This document shows, piece by piece, positions 50,598 to 59,929 of a DNA stretch of 64,000 nucleotides. Location of the stretch: assembly GCA_900544555.1 (NCBI GenBank), contig UQWD01000005.1, forward strand, positions 1-64,000, written 5' to 3'. The position numbers and the translations under genes were made by a program. The stretch comes from an uncultured Eubacteriales bacterium. Lineage in GTDB: Bacteria; Bacillota; Clostridia; Christensenellales; CAG-138. Under the pieces are notes generated by a model. That model ran no database searches. It saw nothing but the letters and a program-made list of their open reading frames with translations, and was not told the DNA's origin. How positions within the stretch are numbered: position 1 is the first letter of the stretch; each line of letters begins with the position of its first letter.

Positions 50598-52519
50598 TAG
50601 TTCCCATGAGGCGGCTTACGCTCGTCGCGATGAAGAGCGATGAGGAAGATATCTTAAAGGCGCTGCAAAAGACCGGCACCGTTCAGATAACCTACACGGG
50701 CGAAGCCGAGGCGGCGGACGATACCGCCGCGCAGCAATGGGAGAACGCCATCGCGCGGTTATCCGGGGTTTACGCGAGCCTTCGTACGTTTGACGCGCAA
50801 AAACGAAAGGGCGGTATATTGTCGCCAAGGCCTGAAATCCCCGTTGAAAAGCTGCGGGAGGACTTTGCCTCAGCCCTTCAAATGTGCGAAAAGGCGGAAG
50901 CGCTTGAGCGCGAGCTCAACACGATAAACAGCGAAAAATCCATTCGCCGCGCCCTCATATCAACCCTGCTGCCCTGGCGGGATATGTCCGTACCTCTCGA
51001 TGAGGTGAAGGATACCCGGGCCTCGGTATGCATGACGGGCCTTATCGATAAGGACAAAATACAGGAGTTAAAGGGAACGGACTGCGCCGCCGAAGTTTTT
51101 CAAAGCGAAGGCCGAGAATGCGCCGCGCTTCTCCTATGCCAGGCCGGCGCCGAGGAGGAAATGCGCCAAAAGCTCAAGGAAACCGGGTGGATTGACGTGC
51201 GTTTGCCCGCATTGCCGGAAACCCCGGCTAAAGCCATACAAAGGCTGGAGGCGGAATGCGCGGGGCTTGAAACCGACGCGGACGGCATAAGGGCCAAATT
51301 GGAGGAAACAGCCTCCGGCAGGGAATTGCTGCGCCGTGGTATGGACGCGGCGGCAATTGAAAGGGATCGGGCAAGGGGCAGGGCCGACCTATCCGCTACG
51401 CAGGCCGCGTTTATTCTGCAAGGCTGGATACGCGGGGACGAGGTTGAGAAAACGCAGAAAGTAATTTCAGGCGTTACCAGTTCCTTTTATTTTGAAACGA
51501 CCGAACCCGAAGAGGGTGATACGCCCCCGAGCGTAATGAAAAACAACAAGCTGATAGCCCCGTATGAAGCGATAGTCAACATGTATTCCCGCCCGTCCTA
51601 TAACGGAATCGACGCAACGCCGATAATGGCCCCGTTTTACTTCCTGTTCTTCGGTATGATGCTTTCGGACGCCGGCTACGGCCTGCTGCTGCTTCTGGGA
51701 GGCTGGGCGTATCTTAAGTTCGCCAAACCAAGGGGCGGAACCGCGCAGCTGGTAAAAATCATCATGATGGGCGGGCTCTCGACCATCATATGCGGCCCGT
51801 TGATCGGCACTTTTTTCGGAATCAGCTGGAACGATCTTTTCGGTTTGGCCAACGGCCCGTTCCCGCTGATACTCGATCCGATGAAGGACGTGCTTGAGAT
51901 GATGATCCTCTGTTGCGCGCTGGGGCTCCTGCACATGTTTACCGGGATAATTACAAGGATGTACATGTGCTTTAAGCGCGGCGATCCCGCGTCGGCAATA
52001 TTTGACCATTTTTCATGGATGCTGCTCATCATCGGCCTCGTTATACTTCTCGCCTTCCCCGCCGCGAAAACGGCCGGCATGGCTGCCGCGGGCGTTGGCG
52101 GAGGCATGCTGCTGCTGTTTTCAGGCCGATCTAAAAAAAACCCGATAAAGCGGATAGGCTCGGGGTTAAGCGCGCTGTACAATATTACGGGCTACCTGAG
52201 CGACACCCTTTCCTACGTGCGTATTTTCGCGCTGGGCCTGGTTTCAGGCGCTATGGGAATGGTGTTTAACCTGATAGGCGGCATGCTCGCGGGCGCGTTC
52301 GGCGGCGTCGCCGGCGCGGTTATCAGCACGCTGTTGGCGGCGGCGCTTTTGGTAGTTCTGCACCTGTTCAGCCTGTTTATCAATACGCTGGGTACGTACG
52401 CGCACTGCGCAAGGCTGCAGTTTATTGAGTTTTTCGGCAAATTCTACGAGGCGGACGGGCTGGAGTTCAAGCCCCTTCAATATAATACCCGGCACGTATA
52501 CGTTCAGGAAGAGCGGTAA
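50594..52519 (+). CDS. ntpI: V-type ATP synthase subunit I
   Basis: A 641-residue protein: an N-terminal cytoplasmic coiled-coil half (residues 1-315) and a C-terminal membrane half with about seven or eight helices. The membrane part contains FYFLFFGMMLSDAGYGLLLL, the conserved segment near LGLLHMFTGIITRMY, and YVRIFALGLVSGAMGMVFNLIGG with the essential Arg that exchanges the ion with the K ring. ATG 50594 overlaps the H stop. An earlier frame start at 50528 lies inside the H gene and is rejected. Confidence 0.95.
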   Translation: MIVPMRRLTLVAMKSDEEDILKALQKTGTVQITYTGEAEAADDTAAQQWENAIARLSGVYASLRTFDAQKRKGGILSPRPEIPVEKLREDFASALQMCEKAEALERELNTINSEKSIRRALISTLLPWRDMSVPLDEVKDTRASVCMTGLIDKDKIQELKGTDCAAEVFQSEGRECAALLLCQAGAEEEMRQKLKETGWIDVRLPALPETPAKAIQRLEAECAGLETDADGIRAKLEETASGRELLRRGMDAAAIERDRARGRADLSATQAAFILQGWIRGDEVEKTQKVISGVTSSFYFETTEPEEGDTPPSVMKNNKLIAPYEAIVNMYSRPSYNGIDATPIMAPFYFLFFGMMLSDAGYGLLLLLGGWAYLKFAKPRGGTAQLVKIIMMGGLSTIICGPLIGTFFGISWNDLFGLANGPFPLILDPMKDVLEMMILCCALGLLHMFTGIITRMYMCFKRGDPASAIFDHFSWMLLIIGLVILLAFPAAKTAGMAAAGVGGGMLLLFSGRSKKNPIKRIGSGLSALYNITGYLSDTLSYVRIFALGLVSGAMGMVFNLIGGMLAGAFGGVAGAVISTLLAAALLVVLHLFSLFINTLGTYAHCARLQFIEFFGKFYEADGLEFKPLQYNTRHVYVQEER

Positions 52520-52571
52520 ACGAACCGGGATGAGATAAAATTGATAATTTACCATACAGGAGGAAAACACT

Positions 52572-53096
52572 ATGTTTCTTTTTGAACCATCGGCCGCGGC
52601 GGAAGGTATCTTTTCATCCATGTCGTCCAATGACTGGGGCGTTGTGTTCACCGTAATCGGCATCGCGCTATCTACAATCCTGGCCGGCATCGGCTCGGCC
52701 ATCGGCGTGGGCAAGGCCGGGCAGGCGGCGTCCGGCGTGGTGGCGGAGCGCCCGGAACGGTTCGGCAACTGCCTGGTTCTTGAGCTGCTTCCCGGTTCGC
52801 AGGGAATATACGGGTTCGTCATATCGATATTGATATTGATTTTCTCCGGCATACTCGGCGGGGACGTAGCCGACCTGACTCTGCAAAAGGGCATGAGCTA
52901 CCTTTTCGCTTCGCTGCCCATAGCGTTTGGCGGCCTGCTTTCCGGCATCCATCAGGGCAAGGTAGCGGCGGCGGCTATCGGCATGCTCGGCAGGAGGCCG
53001 GACGGCTTCGGCAACGGCATGCTGCTTACGCTGATGGTTGAAACATACGCGCTCTTGTCGCTTATCGTATCCGTATTCCTGGTACTCTTTGCATAA
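52572..53096 (+). CDS. ntpK: V-type ATP synthase subunit K (rotor ring)
   Basis: A 174-residue, four-helix double-hairpin proteolipid. The sodium-coordinating set known from Enterococcus hirae NtpK is recognisable: PGSQ (Ser76 and Gln77), HQGK (Gln128) and the ion-carrying Glu157 in LMVETYALL, with the same spacing between the last two as in NtpK. The first hairpin also has a Glu (LVLELLPGSQ), which is notable. The pattern suggests that the ATPase pumps or uses sodium. AGGAGG precedes ATG 52572. Confidence 0.95.
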   Translation: MFLFEPSAAAEGIFSSMSSNDWGVVFTVIGIALSTILAGIGSAIGVGKAGQAASGVVAERPERFGNCLVLELLPGSQGIYGFVISILILIFSGILGGDVADLTLQKGMSYLFASLPIAFGGLLSGIHQGKVAAAAIGMLGRRPDGFGNGMLLTLMVETYALLSLIVSVFLVLFA

Positions 53097-53111
53097 AAAG
53101 GAGCCGCATTC

Positions 53112-53726
53112 ATGTCCACTAACGTTTTAAATGACGCATCCGCGCTTGTCGAGCGTATTATTAGCGAGGCCACGGCCGATGCGCAGGCCTTAATCCGTCG
53201 GGCGGGTATTGAGGCCGATGCGATTAAATCACAATGCGAGAGGGATTGCGCCGGAATTTATGAAAGCGCCGAGGCCGCGCGCAAAACAAAGATACGCGAG
53301 ATCATGGAACGCAGCCGCACAAACGCGGAGCTTGACGGAAGGAAATACGCCCTGTACGCAAGGCGCCAGGTGATTGACGAAGCTTTCTCAGCCGCCATGT
53401 CTATGCTTTTATCCTTGAGCGGCGCGCATAGGGATCAGCTTCTTGCCGATACCGCTATCAGGGAAGCGGACGGGGGCGAAGAAATTCACCCCGCGCCAAA
53501 TGACTCAAACGCAATCGCGAGGCTGCTTCCATCCATAAACGAAAGGCTGGCAGGTATGGGCAAATCACCGCTCGCATTGAGCGAAAAAGACGCTCCTCTG
53601 AAATCGGGGTTCGTTTTAAGCTGCCCGTCATACGAAAAAAACTGTTCGTTTGAGGCCATGCTGAGCGCTGAACGCGCCGGGTTGGAAAGCCGGGTCGCCC
53701 GGATACTGTTTCCGCCCGCGGAATGA
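53112..53726 (+). CDS. ntpE: V-type ATP synthase subunit E
   Basis: A 204-residue peripheral stalk subunit: an N-terminal helix rich in Ala/Glu/Arg (ALVERIISEATADAQALIRR, SAEAARKTKIREIMERSR) followed by a mixed C-terminal domain that binds the A3B3 head (ISERNxSF-like region, LKSGFVLSCPSYEKNCSFEAML). It pairs with the small coiled-coil subunit to resist rotation. ATG 53112 follows AAGGAG, 15 bases after the K gene. Confidence 0.9.
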   Translation: MSTNVLNDASALVERIISEATADAQALIRRAGIEADAIKSQCERDCAGIYESAEAARKTKIREIMERSRTNAELDGRKYALYARRQVIDEAFSAAMSMLLSLSGAHRDQLLADTAIREADGGEEIHPAPNDSNAIARLLPSINERLAGMGKSPLALSEKDAPLKSGFVLSCPSYEKNCSFEAMLSAERAGLESRVARILFPPAE

Positions 53727-53773
53727 ACAATCAGCCGTCTCAATAACCGGCGGTTACAGTCAGGAGGGTTTAC

Positions 53774-54757
53774 ATGCCACAAAACAGCGCGCTTTACGCC
53801 GTCGCCCGGATACGGGCGCTCGAAGCCGGTCTGTTCAATAAAGACAGGCTGCTGCGGCTGATGGAAGGGGGCGCGAAAAACGCGATGAAGCATCTTTCCG
53901 AATCCGGCTACGGTTCCATGCCGGACGCGGGCGAAGGGGATCTTGAGCGCATGATAGCCAATGAACTAGCAAAGGCGTACGCGGTCGTGCGCGAGCTGTC
54001 CACAGATCCCGTTCTGACGGACGTATTTTTGATGCGCGCGGATGTTATCAACCTCAAGCTGCTTATCAAGCTGAGGATATTGGGGGCTGATGAAACGCCT
54101 GCTATGGCTTTGGGCGGTCTATATTTGCCCGAACAGCTTGCGCGCATGGTCCAGGATGGGGATTACAGCTTGCTCCCAGCGCCGTTCAGGAACGCGCTTG
54201 AAGGCGTTGAGGCCGAAATTTTAGAGGGCTCCGTCAAGCCTCAGCGCATATCCGTAGAACTCGATAAAGCGTACATATGGTATGCGCTTCAAAGCGGGCG
54301 CGAGTTTGCGATACGTTATTTCAGTACGAAGGCGGATTTTGATAATCTGCTTACTCTCCTACGTTCTAGGGCAATGGGGCTTGACGCTAAGCAAATGGAG
54401 AACGCCCTACTGCCGGCGGGATCCATAAGCCATGAAAGGCTCATCCCAGCATACGATATGCCCATCGAGGATTTAGCCGATCATCTCTCCTTTGGGGAAG
54501 CCGCGGCGGCAATCAGGAAGGGTTTGGAAGAAGCGTCGGCCTCGGGCACGCTTACCCCGCTGGAACGGGAGAGGGATAACTATCTTCTGGCTATGGCGAG
54601 CAGGGGCAAGGGCGAGATTGATACCATTGCCCCGGTTATCGGATACCTGCTCGCAAGGGAACAGGAGGCTCGCTGCATCCGGTTAATCATTACGGCCGCA
54701 CGCAATTCTCTTAACGCGTCGGTTATTGAAGAAAGGCTGCGTGAAGTATATGGCTGA
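53774..54757 (+). CDS. ntpC: V-type ATP synthase subunit C
   Basis: A 327-residue, all-helical protein with the V/A-ATPase C/d pattern: VARIRALEAGLFNKDRLLRLM at the start, ADVINLKLLIKLRILG in the middle, YFSTKADFDNLLTLLRSRAMG and a late PVIGYLLAREQEARCIRLI, the membrane-proximal socket that couples the central shaft to the K ring. ATG 53774 follows AGGAGGG. Its stop overlaps the start of subunit F. Confidence 0.93.
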   Translation: MPQNSALYAVARIRALEAGLFNKDRLLRLMEGGAKNAMKHLSESGYGSMPDAGEGDLERMIANELAKAYAVVRELSTDPVLTDVFLMRADVINLKLLIKLRILGADETPAMALGGLYLPEQLARMVQDGDYSLLPAPFRNALEGVEAEILEGSVKPQRISVELDKAYIWYALQSGREFAIRYFSTKADFDNLLTLLRSRAMGLDAKQMENALLPAGSISHERLIPAYDMPIEDLADHLSFGEAAAAIRKGLEEASASGTLTPLERERDNYLLAMASRGKGEIDTIAPVIGYLLAREQEARCIRLIITAARNSLNASVIEERLREVYG

Positions 54758-55070
54758 TATCGCTATCATAGGCGACCGGGATTCCGTATTGCTCGCTAAG
54801 TCCGCGGGGCTCGCCGTGTATGACGAAAGCTCCCCTGAGCAGGCTTCAAAATTGTTGCATAAGCTGGCCCGCGAAGGGTGCCGCGTTATTTTCATAACCG
54901 AGCCTCTATATGAAAATTGTGCGGAAGCGATTTCAAAATATAAATCCGAGGCTTTTCCAGCGATTATACCCGTTCCGGACAGCCACGGTTCCTCGGGCGT
55001 TGCGATGGCTGAGATAAAGGCGAATGTGGAGAAAGCCATCGGAGCGGACATACTATTATCTAAGGAGTAA
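54750..55070 (+). CDS. V-type ATP synthase subunit F
   Basis: A 106-residue central-stalk subunit with the expected Rossmann-like start ADIAIIGDRDSVLLAKSAGL, the CRVIFITEPLYENC strand and the PAIIPVPDSHGSSG loop before the last helix. It regulates the catalytic head and completes the rotor with subunit D. ATG 54750 overlaps the end of subunit C by 8 bases. An earlier frame start at 54726 lies within the C gene and has no site. In E. hirae naming this is NtpG. Confidence 0.9.
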   Translation: MADIAIIGDRDSVLLAKSAGLAVYDESSPEQASKLLHKLAREGCRVIFITEPLYENCAEAISKYKSEAFPAIIPVPDSHGSSGVAMAEIKANVEKAIGADILLSKE

Positions 55071-55073
55071 GAT

Positions 55074-56849
55074 ATGGCGGTAAAAGGCACGATAATCAAG
55101 GTATCCGGCCCGCTTATCGTTGCGGGCGGCATGGCGGATGTTGAGATGTACGACGTGGTGCGCGTATCCGATAAAAAGCTCATTGGCGAAGTCATTGAGC
55201 TGCGCGGGGATAAGGCGTCTATACAGGTATATGAGGAGACGGGCGGCATAGGCCCCGGTGAACCGGTTGAGTCGACGGGCGCGCCGCTTTCCGTTGAGCT
55301 CGCGCCGGGTCTTATCGAATCCATATACGACGGCATCCAGCGCCCACTGAACAAAATACGCGAACAAAGCGGGGATCGTATTACGCGCGGCGTATCGGTC
55401 GACGCGCTGGATCATGAAAAGCTGTGGGATTTCAAGCCCGCCGCAAATGTCGGGGATAGGCTTGAGCCGGGCGATATATTGGGCTCCGTTCAGGAAACCG
55501 AGGCCGTGCTGCATAAAATTATGGTTCCCCCCAAGGTAGCGGGTACGCTCAAGTGGATTTTCAGCGGCCAGGCGAACATCGTAACGCCCATCGCCCGCAT
55601 AGAAACGGAAAGGGGAATCGTAGAGCTTCCCATGCTTCAGAAATGGCCCGTGCGGCGCGGCCGGCCCTACCGCGCTAAATTAGCGCCGAACGAGCCCATG
55701 ATAACGGGACAGCGGGTCATTGATACGCTGTTCCCCGTGGCGAAGGGGGGCGTCGCCGCCGTACCCGGGCCTTTCGGCAGCGGGAAAACGGTTGTGCAGC
55801 ACCAGTTGGCGAAGTGGGCGGACGCGGATATCATCGTATATGTAGGCTGCGGCGAGCGCGGCAACGAAATGACGGACGTGCTCATGGAGTTCCCAGAGCT
55901 TAACGATCCGCGCACGGGCCTCTCGTTGATGAAGCGCACCGTGCTTATCGCCAACACGTCGGATATGCCCGTGGCGGCGCGCGAGGCCTCAATCTATACG
56001 GGAATTACCATCGCTGAATATTTTAGGGATATGGGATATAAGGTCGCGATTATGGCGGATTCCACCTCCCGATGGGCGGAAGCCCTTCGTGAAATGTCCG
56101 GGCGGCTTGAGGAGATGCCCGGCGAGGAAGGCTATCCCGCCTATCTCTCCAGCCGTCTGGCAGAATTCTACGAGCGCGCCGGCATGGTATCCGCGCTTGG
56201 GCAGGACGGGCGTACGGGGGCGGTAACGGCCATCGGCGCCGTTTCACCTCCGGGGGGCGATATATCCGAGCCGGTTTCGCAGGCCACGCTGCGCATCGTA
56301 AAGGTTTACTGGGGATTATCGTCCAAGCTGGCATACGCGCGGCATTTCCCGGCGATAGACTGGCTTCAGAGCTACTCCCTGTATCTAGACAGGCTTGAAG
56401 GCTGGTTTAACGAAAATGTGGACGCGCAGTGGACGGGCATGGTACAAAAGGCGATGAGCCTGCTGCAGGAGGAGAGCGAGCTGGACGAAATCGTCCGCCT
56501 TGTCGGCATCGACGCGCTTTCCTTTAAAGACAGGCTGACGCTTGAGGCCGCGCGGTCCATCCGCGAGGACTATCTGCATCAAAACGCCTTCCATGAGGTG
56601 GATACGTATACCTCGCCGCAGAAGCAATTTATGCTGTTGAGCGTCATCCTCGCTTATTATGAGCTGGGCCTGCGGGCGCTGGAATCGGACGCTTCTCTAC
56701 AAAAGCTGACTTCCCTGCCCGTCAGAGAGGATATCGGAAGATTTAAATATGTGCCGGAGGATCAATGTCCGGCGCGTTTTAGTGAAATAATGTCGGAGCT
56801 TACAAGCTCCATGCAGGAACTTACCGAAGGAGGCAATAAGGATGCGTAA
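55074..56849 (+). CDS. ntpA: V-type ATP synthase catalytic subunit A
   Basis: The 591-residue catalytic subunit. Visible features are the P-loop GPFGSGKTVVQHQLAKW, the non-homologous bulge before it, VGCGERGNEMTDVL, the arginine-finger-facing ADSTSRWAEALREMSGRLEEMPGEEGYPAY stretch (by parts), and SPPGGDISEPV. It hydrolyses or makes ATP at the A-B interfaces. AAGGAG lies 6 bases before ATG 55074, 4 bases after subunit F. The next gene overlaps by 8 bases. Confidence 0.97.
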   Translation: MAVKGTIIKVSGPLIVAGGMADVEMYDVVRVSDKKLIGEVIELRGDKASIQVYEETGGIGPGEPVESTGAPLSVELAPGLIESIYDGIQRPLNKIREQSGDRITRGVSVDALDHEKLWDFKPAANVGDRLEPGDILGSVQETEAVLHKIMVPPKVAGTLKWIFSGQANIVTPIARIETERGIVELPMLQKWPVRRGRPYRAKLAPNEPMITGQRVIDTLFPVAKGGVAAVPGPFGSGKTVVQHQLAKWADADIIVYVGCGERGNEMTDVLMEFPELNDPRTGLSLMKRTVLIANTSDMPVAAREASIYTGITIAEYFRDMGYKVAIMADSTSRWAEALREMSGRLEEMPGEEGYPAYLSSRLAEFYERAGMVSALGQDGRTGAVTAIGAVSPPGGDISEPVSQATLRIVKVYWGLSSKLAYARHFPAIDWLQSYSLYLDRLEGWFNENVDAQWTGMVQKAMSLLQEESELDEIVRLVGIDALSFKDRLTLEAARSIREDYLHQNAFHEVDTYTSPQKQFMLLSVILAYYELGLRALESDASLQKLTSLPVREDIGRFKYVPEDQCPARFSEIMSELTSSMQELTEGGNKDA

Positions 56850-58224
56850 GGAATACCGCACCATTGAGGAGGTCGTAGGCCCGCTCATGATGGTCGAAGG
56901 CGTCGAGGGCATAAAATACGACGAGCTTGCCGAGATTGAGCAGAGCAGCGGGGATATCCGCCACGGCCGCGTGCTGGAGGTTGACGGCGACAGGGCCCTC
57001 CTCCAGCTGTTCGAGGGTTCGCAGGGCCTGCGTATATCCGACGCTAAAGCGCGCTTTCTCGGCCGTTCCATCGTGCTGGACGTGGCGCCGGATATGCTTG
57101 GCCGCGTTTTTGACGGCATGGGGAGGCCCATAGACGGCGGAGTTCCCCTCATACCTGAAAAACGGCTGGATATCAACGGCAATCCGATGAATCCCGCCGC
57201 CAGGGACTACCCGAGCGAGTTTATCCAGACGGGTATTTCGGCCATCGACGGACTCAACACGCTCGTGCGCGGGCAGAAGCTCCCTGTATTCTCAGGCTCC
57301 GGCCTGCCCCACGCGCAGGTTGCCGCGCAAATTGCGCGCCAGGCGCGCGTTTTGGGTACCGACGAACGCTTTGCCGTGGTTTTCGCGGCTGTGGGCATCA
57401 CGTTTGAGGAGGCCGACTTCTTTATAAACGATTTCAGGGCGACGGGCGCGATAGACAGGACTGTTACGTTTGTTAACCTGGCCAACGATCCCGCAATCGA
57501 GCGCATCGCAACGCCGCGCATGGCCATAACCGCCGCCGAATACCTGGCATATGAGCTGGGCATGCACGTTTTGGTTATCATTACCGATATCACCAACTAT
57601 GCTGAAGCCCTTCGCGAGGTATCCGCAGCGCGCAAGGAGGTTCCGGGGCGCCGCGGTTATCCCGGGTACCTCTATACGGATTTAGCGACCATGTATGAGC
57701 GCGCCGGCAGAATAAAAGACAACGCGGGCTCTATTACCATGATCCCCATACTCTCCATGCCGGAGGATGATATCACCCACCCTATACCGGATCTTACCGG
57801 CTATATTACGGAAGGGCAGCTAATACTCTCGCGCGAACTGTACAGAAAGGGCTTTACGCCTCCTATCAACGTGCTCCCCTCCCTCTCCCGTCTTAAGGAT
57901 AAGGGTATAGGCAAGGGCAAAACCAGGGAGGATCACGCGGATACCATGAACCAGCTTTTCGCGGCATACTCACGCGGCAAGGAGGCTAAGGAGCTGGCGG
58001 TTATTCTGGGGGACGCGGCGCTGTCGGATACGGATAAGCAGTACGCTAAATTCGCGGATGCGTTTGAAGCGCGCTATGTATCCCAGGGCTATTATACCAA
58101 CCGTTCTATTGAAGAGACGCTGACTATCGGATGGGAGCTGCTCGCGATACTGCCCAGGGCCGAGCTTAAACGCATACGGGACGCGCATATTGAAAAGTAT
58201 CTTCCCGTTCAGGAGGAGGCGTAG
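56842..58224 (+). CDS. ntpB: V-type ATP synthase subunit B
   Basis: A 460-residue non-catalytic nucleotide-domain subunit. It shares the alpha/beta fold with A, but the P-loop position reads GSGLPHAQVAAQIARQA, lacking the GKT, as in all B subunits. Other features are PGRRGYPGYLYTDLATMYERAG, SMPEDDITHPIPDLTGYITEGQ and PPINVLPSLSRLKDKGIG, where the Arg contributes to the catalytic site of A. AAGGAGG lies just before ATG 56842, inside the end of ntpA. Confidence 0.97.
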   Translation: MRKEYRTIEEVVGPLMMVEGVEGIKYDELAEIEQSSGDIRHGRVLEVDGDRALLQLFEGSQGLRISDAKARFLGRSIVLDVAPDMLGRVFDGMGRPIDGGVPLIPEKRLDINGNPMNPAARDYPSEFIQTGISAIDGLNTLVRGQKLPVFSGSGLPHAQVAAQIARQARVLGTDERFAVVFAAVGITFEEADFFINDFRATGAIDRTVTFVNLANDPAIERIATPRMAITAAEYLAYELGMHVLVIITDITNYAEALREVSAARKEVPGRRGYPGYLYTDLATMYERAGRIKDNAGSITMIPILSMPEDDITHPIPDLTGYITEGQLILSRELYRKGFTPPINVLPSLSRLKDKGIGKGKTREDHADTMNQLFAAYSRGKEAKELAVILGDAALSDTDKQYAKFADAFEARYVSQGYYTNRSIEETLTIGWELLAILPRAELKRIRDAHIEKYLPVQEEA

Positions 58225-58227
58225 CCG

Positions 58228-58872
58228 ATGTCTTCCATACAGGTAAAACCTACCCGCATGGAGCTGTCCAACCTTAAAAAAAGGCTGAAAGTCGCCATAC
58301 GCGGGCATAAGCTGATGAAGGATAAAAGGGATGAAATGGCGCGCCGTTTCATCGCGTATGTGCGCCGTAACCGCGAGCTGCGCGTCGAGGTTGAAAGCAG
58401 GCTGGCGGAGGCGATGGGCCGATTTGTGCTCGCGCGGGCCTATATGAGCGCGGAGGAAATTGAAGAAGCGCTGTGCTATCCGGCCCGTTCGGCCAAAGTT
58501 GAGGTGGGCGTGCGGCATATTCTTTCCATACCCGTACCGGAGCTTCGGCTTAACGCTCTTGACAATACGCAATACCCCTATGGGTTCATGACGACCAGCG
58601 CGGATCTAGACGAGGCGGTGCGCATTTTTTCTGAGCTTCTCCCCCTCCTTCTCGAGCTTGCTGAGGTAGAAAAGACCTGCAACCGTTTGGCGGATGAAAT
58701 AGAAAAGACGCGCCGGCGCGTAAACGCTTTGGAGTACGTCATGATACCGCAGTTTACGCAGACTATCCGGCAGATAAAAATGAAGCTGGATGAGAATGAG
58801 CGCGGAAACCTGACCCGGCTGATGAAGACCAAGGAGATGCTCGCGAACAAGGATGCTCGGGGTCCGGGTTAA
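58228..58872 (+). CDS. ntpD: V-type ATP synthase subunit D
   Basis: A 214-residue central shaft subunit consisting of two long coiled-coil helices (residues 8-75 and about 125-200; KLKVAIRGHKLMKDKRDEM and NALEYVMIPQFTQTIRQIKMKLDENER) with a short middle hairpin. The VxPTRxELxxLKxRL start is diagnostic. It rotates inside the A3B3 ring and connects to the K ring via F and C. The gene begins 3 bases after ntpB and is the last of the operon. Confidence 0.95.
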   Translation: MSSIQVKPTRMELSNLKKRLKVAIRGHKLMKDKRDEMARRFIAYVRRNRELRVEVESRLAEAMGRFVLARAYMSAEEIEEALCYPARSAKVEVGVRHILSIPVPELRLNALDNTQYPYGFMTTSADLDEAVRIFSELLPLLLELAEVEKTCNRLADEIEKTRRRVNALEYVMIPQFTQTIRQIKMKLDENERGNLTRLMKTKEMLANKDARGPG

Positions 58873-59381
58873 GCCCGAGCGGGGCGTTCCGAATGAGTAC
58901 TTGTTTGTGGAAGCGCTAGTATAGCAAAATTAAAACAATATAACTCAAAGCCAAATACGGTCTGTCGTATTTGAGTGCTATGCTGCCTTTTTCATAACCA
59001 CGGTGAAACCATGATGGTTGTTGCAGTATGCTTAGGTTAAGTAAGGCGTACGGGCAAATCGGGAATTGGAGGAGAAATGATGTAGAAGCTAACATAACAT
59101 TAATAATGGTATTTTGGTGCTACACAGGAGTTTTTACAGGGGCGGTATTCGCCTGTATTATGGCTACAAGGCGCAACCTTATACGCATGGCAATTCGCTC
59201 CGCGGTGTTTAGAGATAATATGAATTTGCAGTTATTATTGTTATCGGATTTTTATAGTTATATGGATTAATAAAAAATTTTAAGGTCGGTTTATCATACC
59301 GATACAAATGCACCTTTTCATTAAACGCCGCGTATTGGTGAAGAATGCGGTTTAATTACATCACGAAGGAGAAACATTATC
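58873..59381. other. Intergenic region after the V-ATPase operon
   Basis: About 510 AT-rich bases. CAAATACG/CGTATTTG (58952-58973, six-base loop) with a T-run about 13 bases later may be a weak terminator of the V-ATPase operon. An open frame at 59028-59270 has no ribosome binding site and no recognisable homology. The region must also contain the promoter of the gene at 59382. Confidence 0.5.
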
Positions 59382-59828
59382 ATGAACATTGAGATTGAGC
59401 AGCTAGCGGACCAGCAAGTTATATTTATGCGAAGAGTCGGGGCATATGGTCCTGAAAATTTCAAATTAATGAACGCCCTAAAGCAATGGGCGGATAAAAA
59501 AGGTTTATTAAGAAACAGCGTTATTTATGGAGTTGCACAAGACAATTTGGATACCCCTCCCGAAAAATGCCGATATGACGTATGCTTGGCGGCTCCTGAG
59601 GATTGCGCGCTTGATGGGGCTGTACAAAAAGGAGAGCTGCCCGGCGGTAAGTATGCGGTTTTTACCATTGCGCATACTACAAAAGAGGTCGAAACGTTTT
59701 GGGCTTCGTTTGGTCAACGCTTAAAGGAAAACGACTTGCGGCTGGATGCTTCCAGGCCCATTTTGGAACGTTATCCATACAGCGTAGTTGAACGAGGAAT
59801 GTGTGAATTTTGTGTGCCAATAGTATGA
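59382..59828 (+). CDS. GyrI-like / AraC-type effector-binding domain protein
   Basis: A 148-residue stand-alone GyrI-like domain: EIEQLADQQVIFMRRVGAYGPE (the classic entry strand and loop), VIYGVAQDNLDTPPEKCRYDVCLA, LPGGKYAVFTIAHTTKEVETFW and the late ASRPILERYPY plus CEFCVPI. Such proteins bind small ligands, and members either inhibit gyrase or hydrolyse/recruit xenobiotics. The ligand is not known. AAGGAG precedes ATG 59382. It lies 100 bases upstream of the next small gene on the same strand. Confidence 0.9.
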   Translation: MNIEIEQLADQQVIFMRRVGAYGPENFKLMNALKQWADKKGLLRNSVIYGVAQDNLDTPPEKCRYDVCLAAPEDCALDGAVQKGELPGGKYAVFTIAHTTKEVETFWASFGQRLKENDLRLDASRPILERYPYSVVERGMCEFCVPIV

Positions 59829-59929
59829 GGTTACAGGAAGTGTTTACATTTAAATGATTCATAGGGTACTTGTCAAGAGCGTGAGAAGGCAGTATGATAA
59901 ACAAGATTGAATGTACAGGAGGGCTTAGT

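Noticed and set aside
51467..52182. Long antisense frames within the V-ATPase subunit I gene
   Set aside because: Mirror frames of a GC-rich coding sequence; the plus-strand gene has full family similarity.
59028..59270. 80-codon frame after the V-ATPase operon with one hydrophobic stretch
   Set aside because: No ribosome binding site before the ATG, odd composition and no similarity that I recognise.
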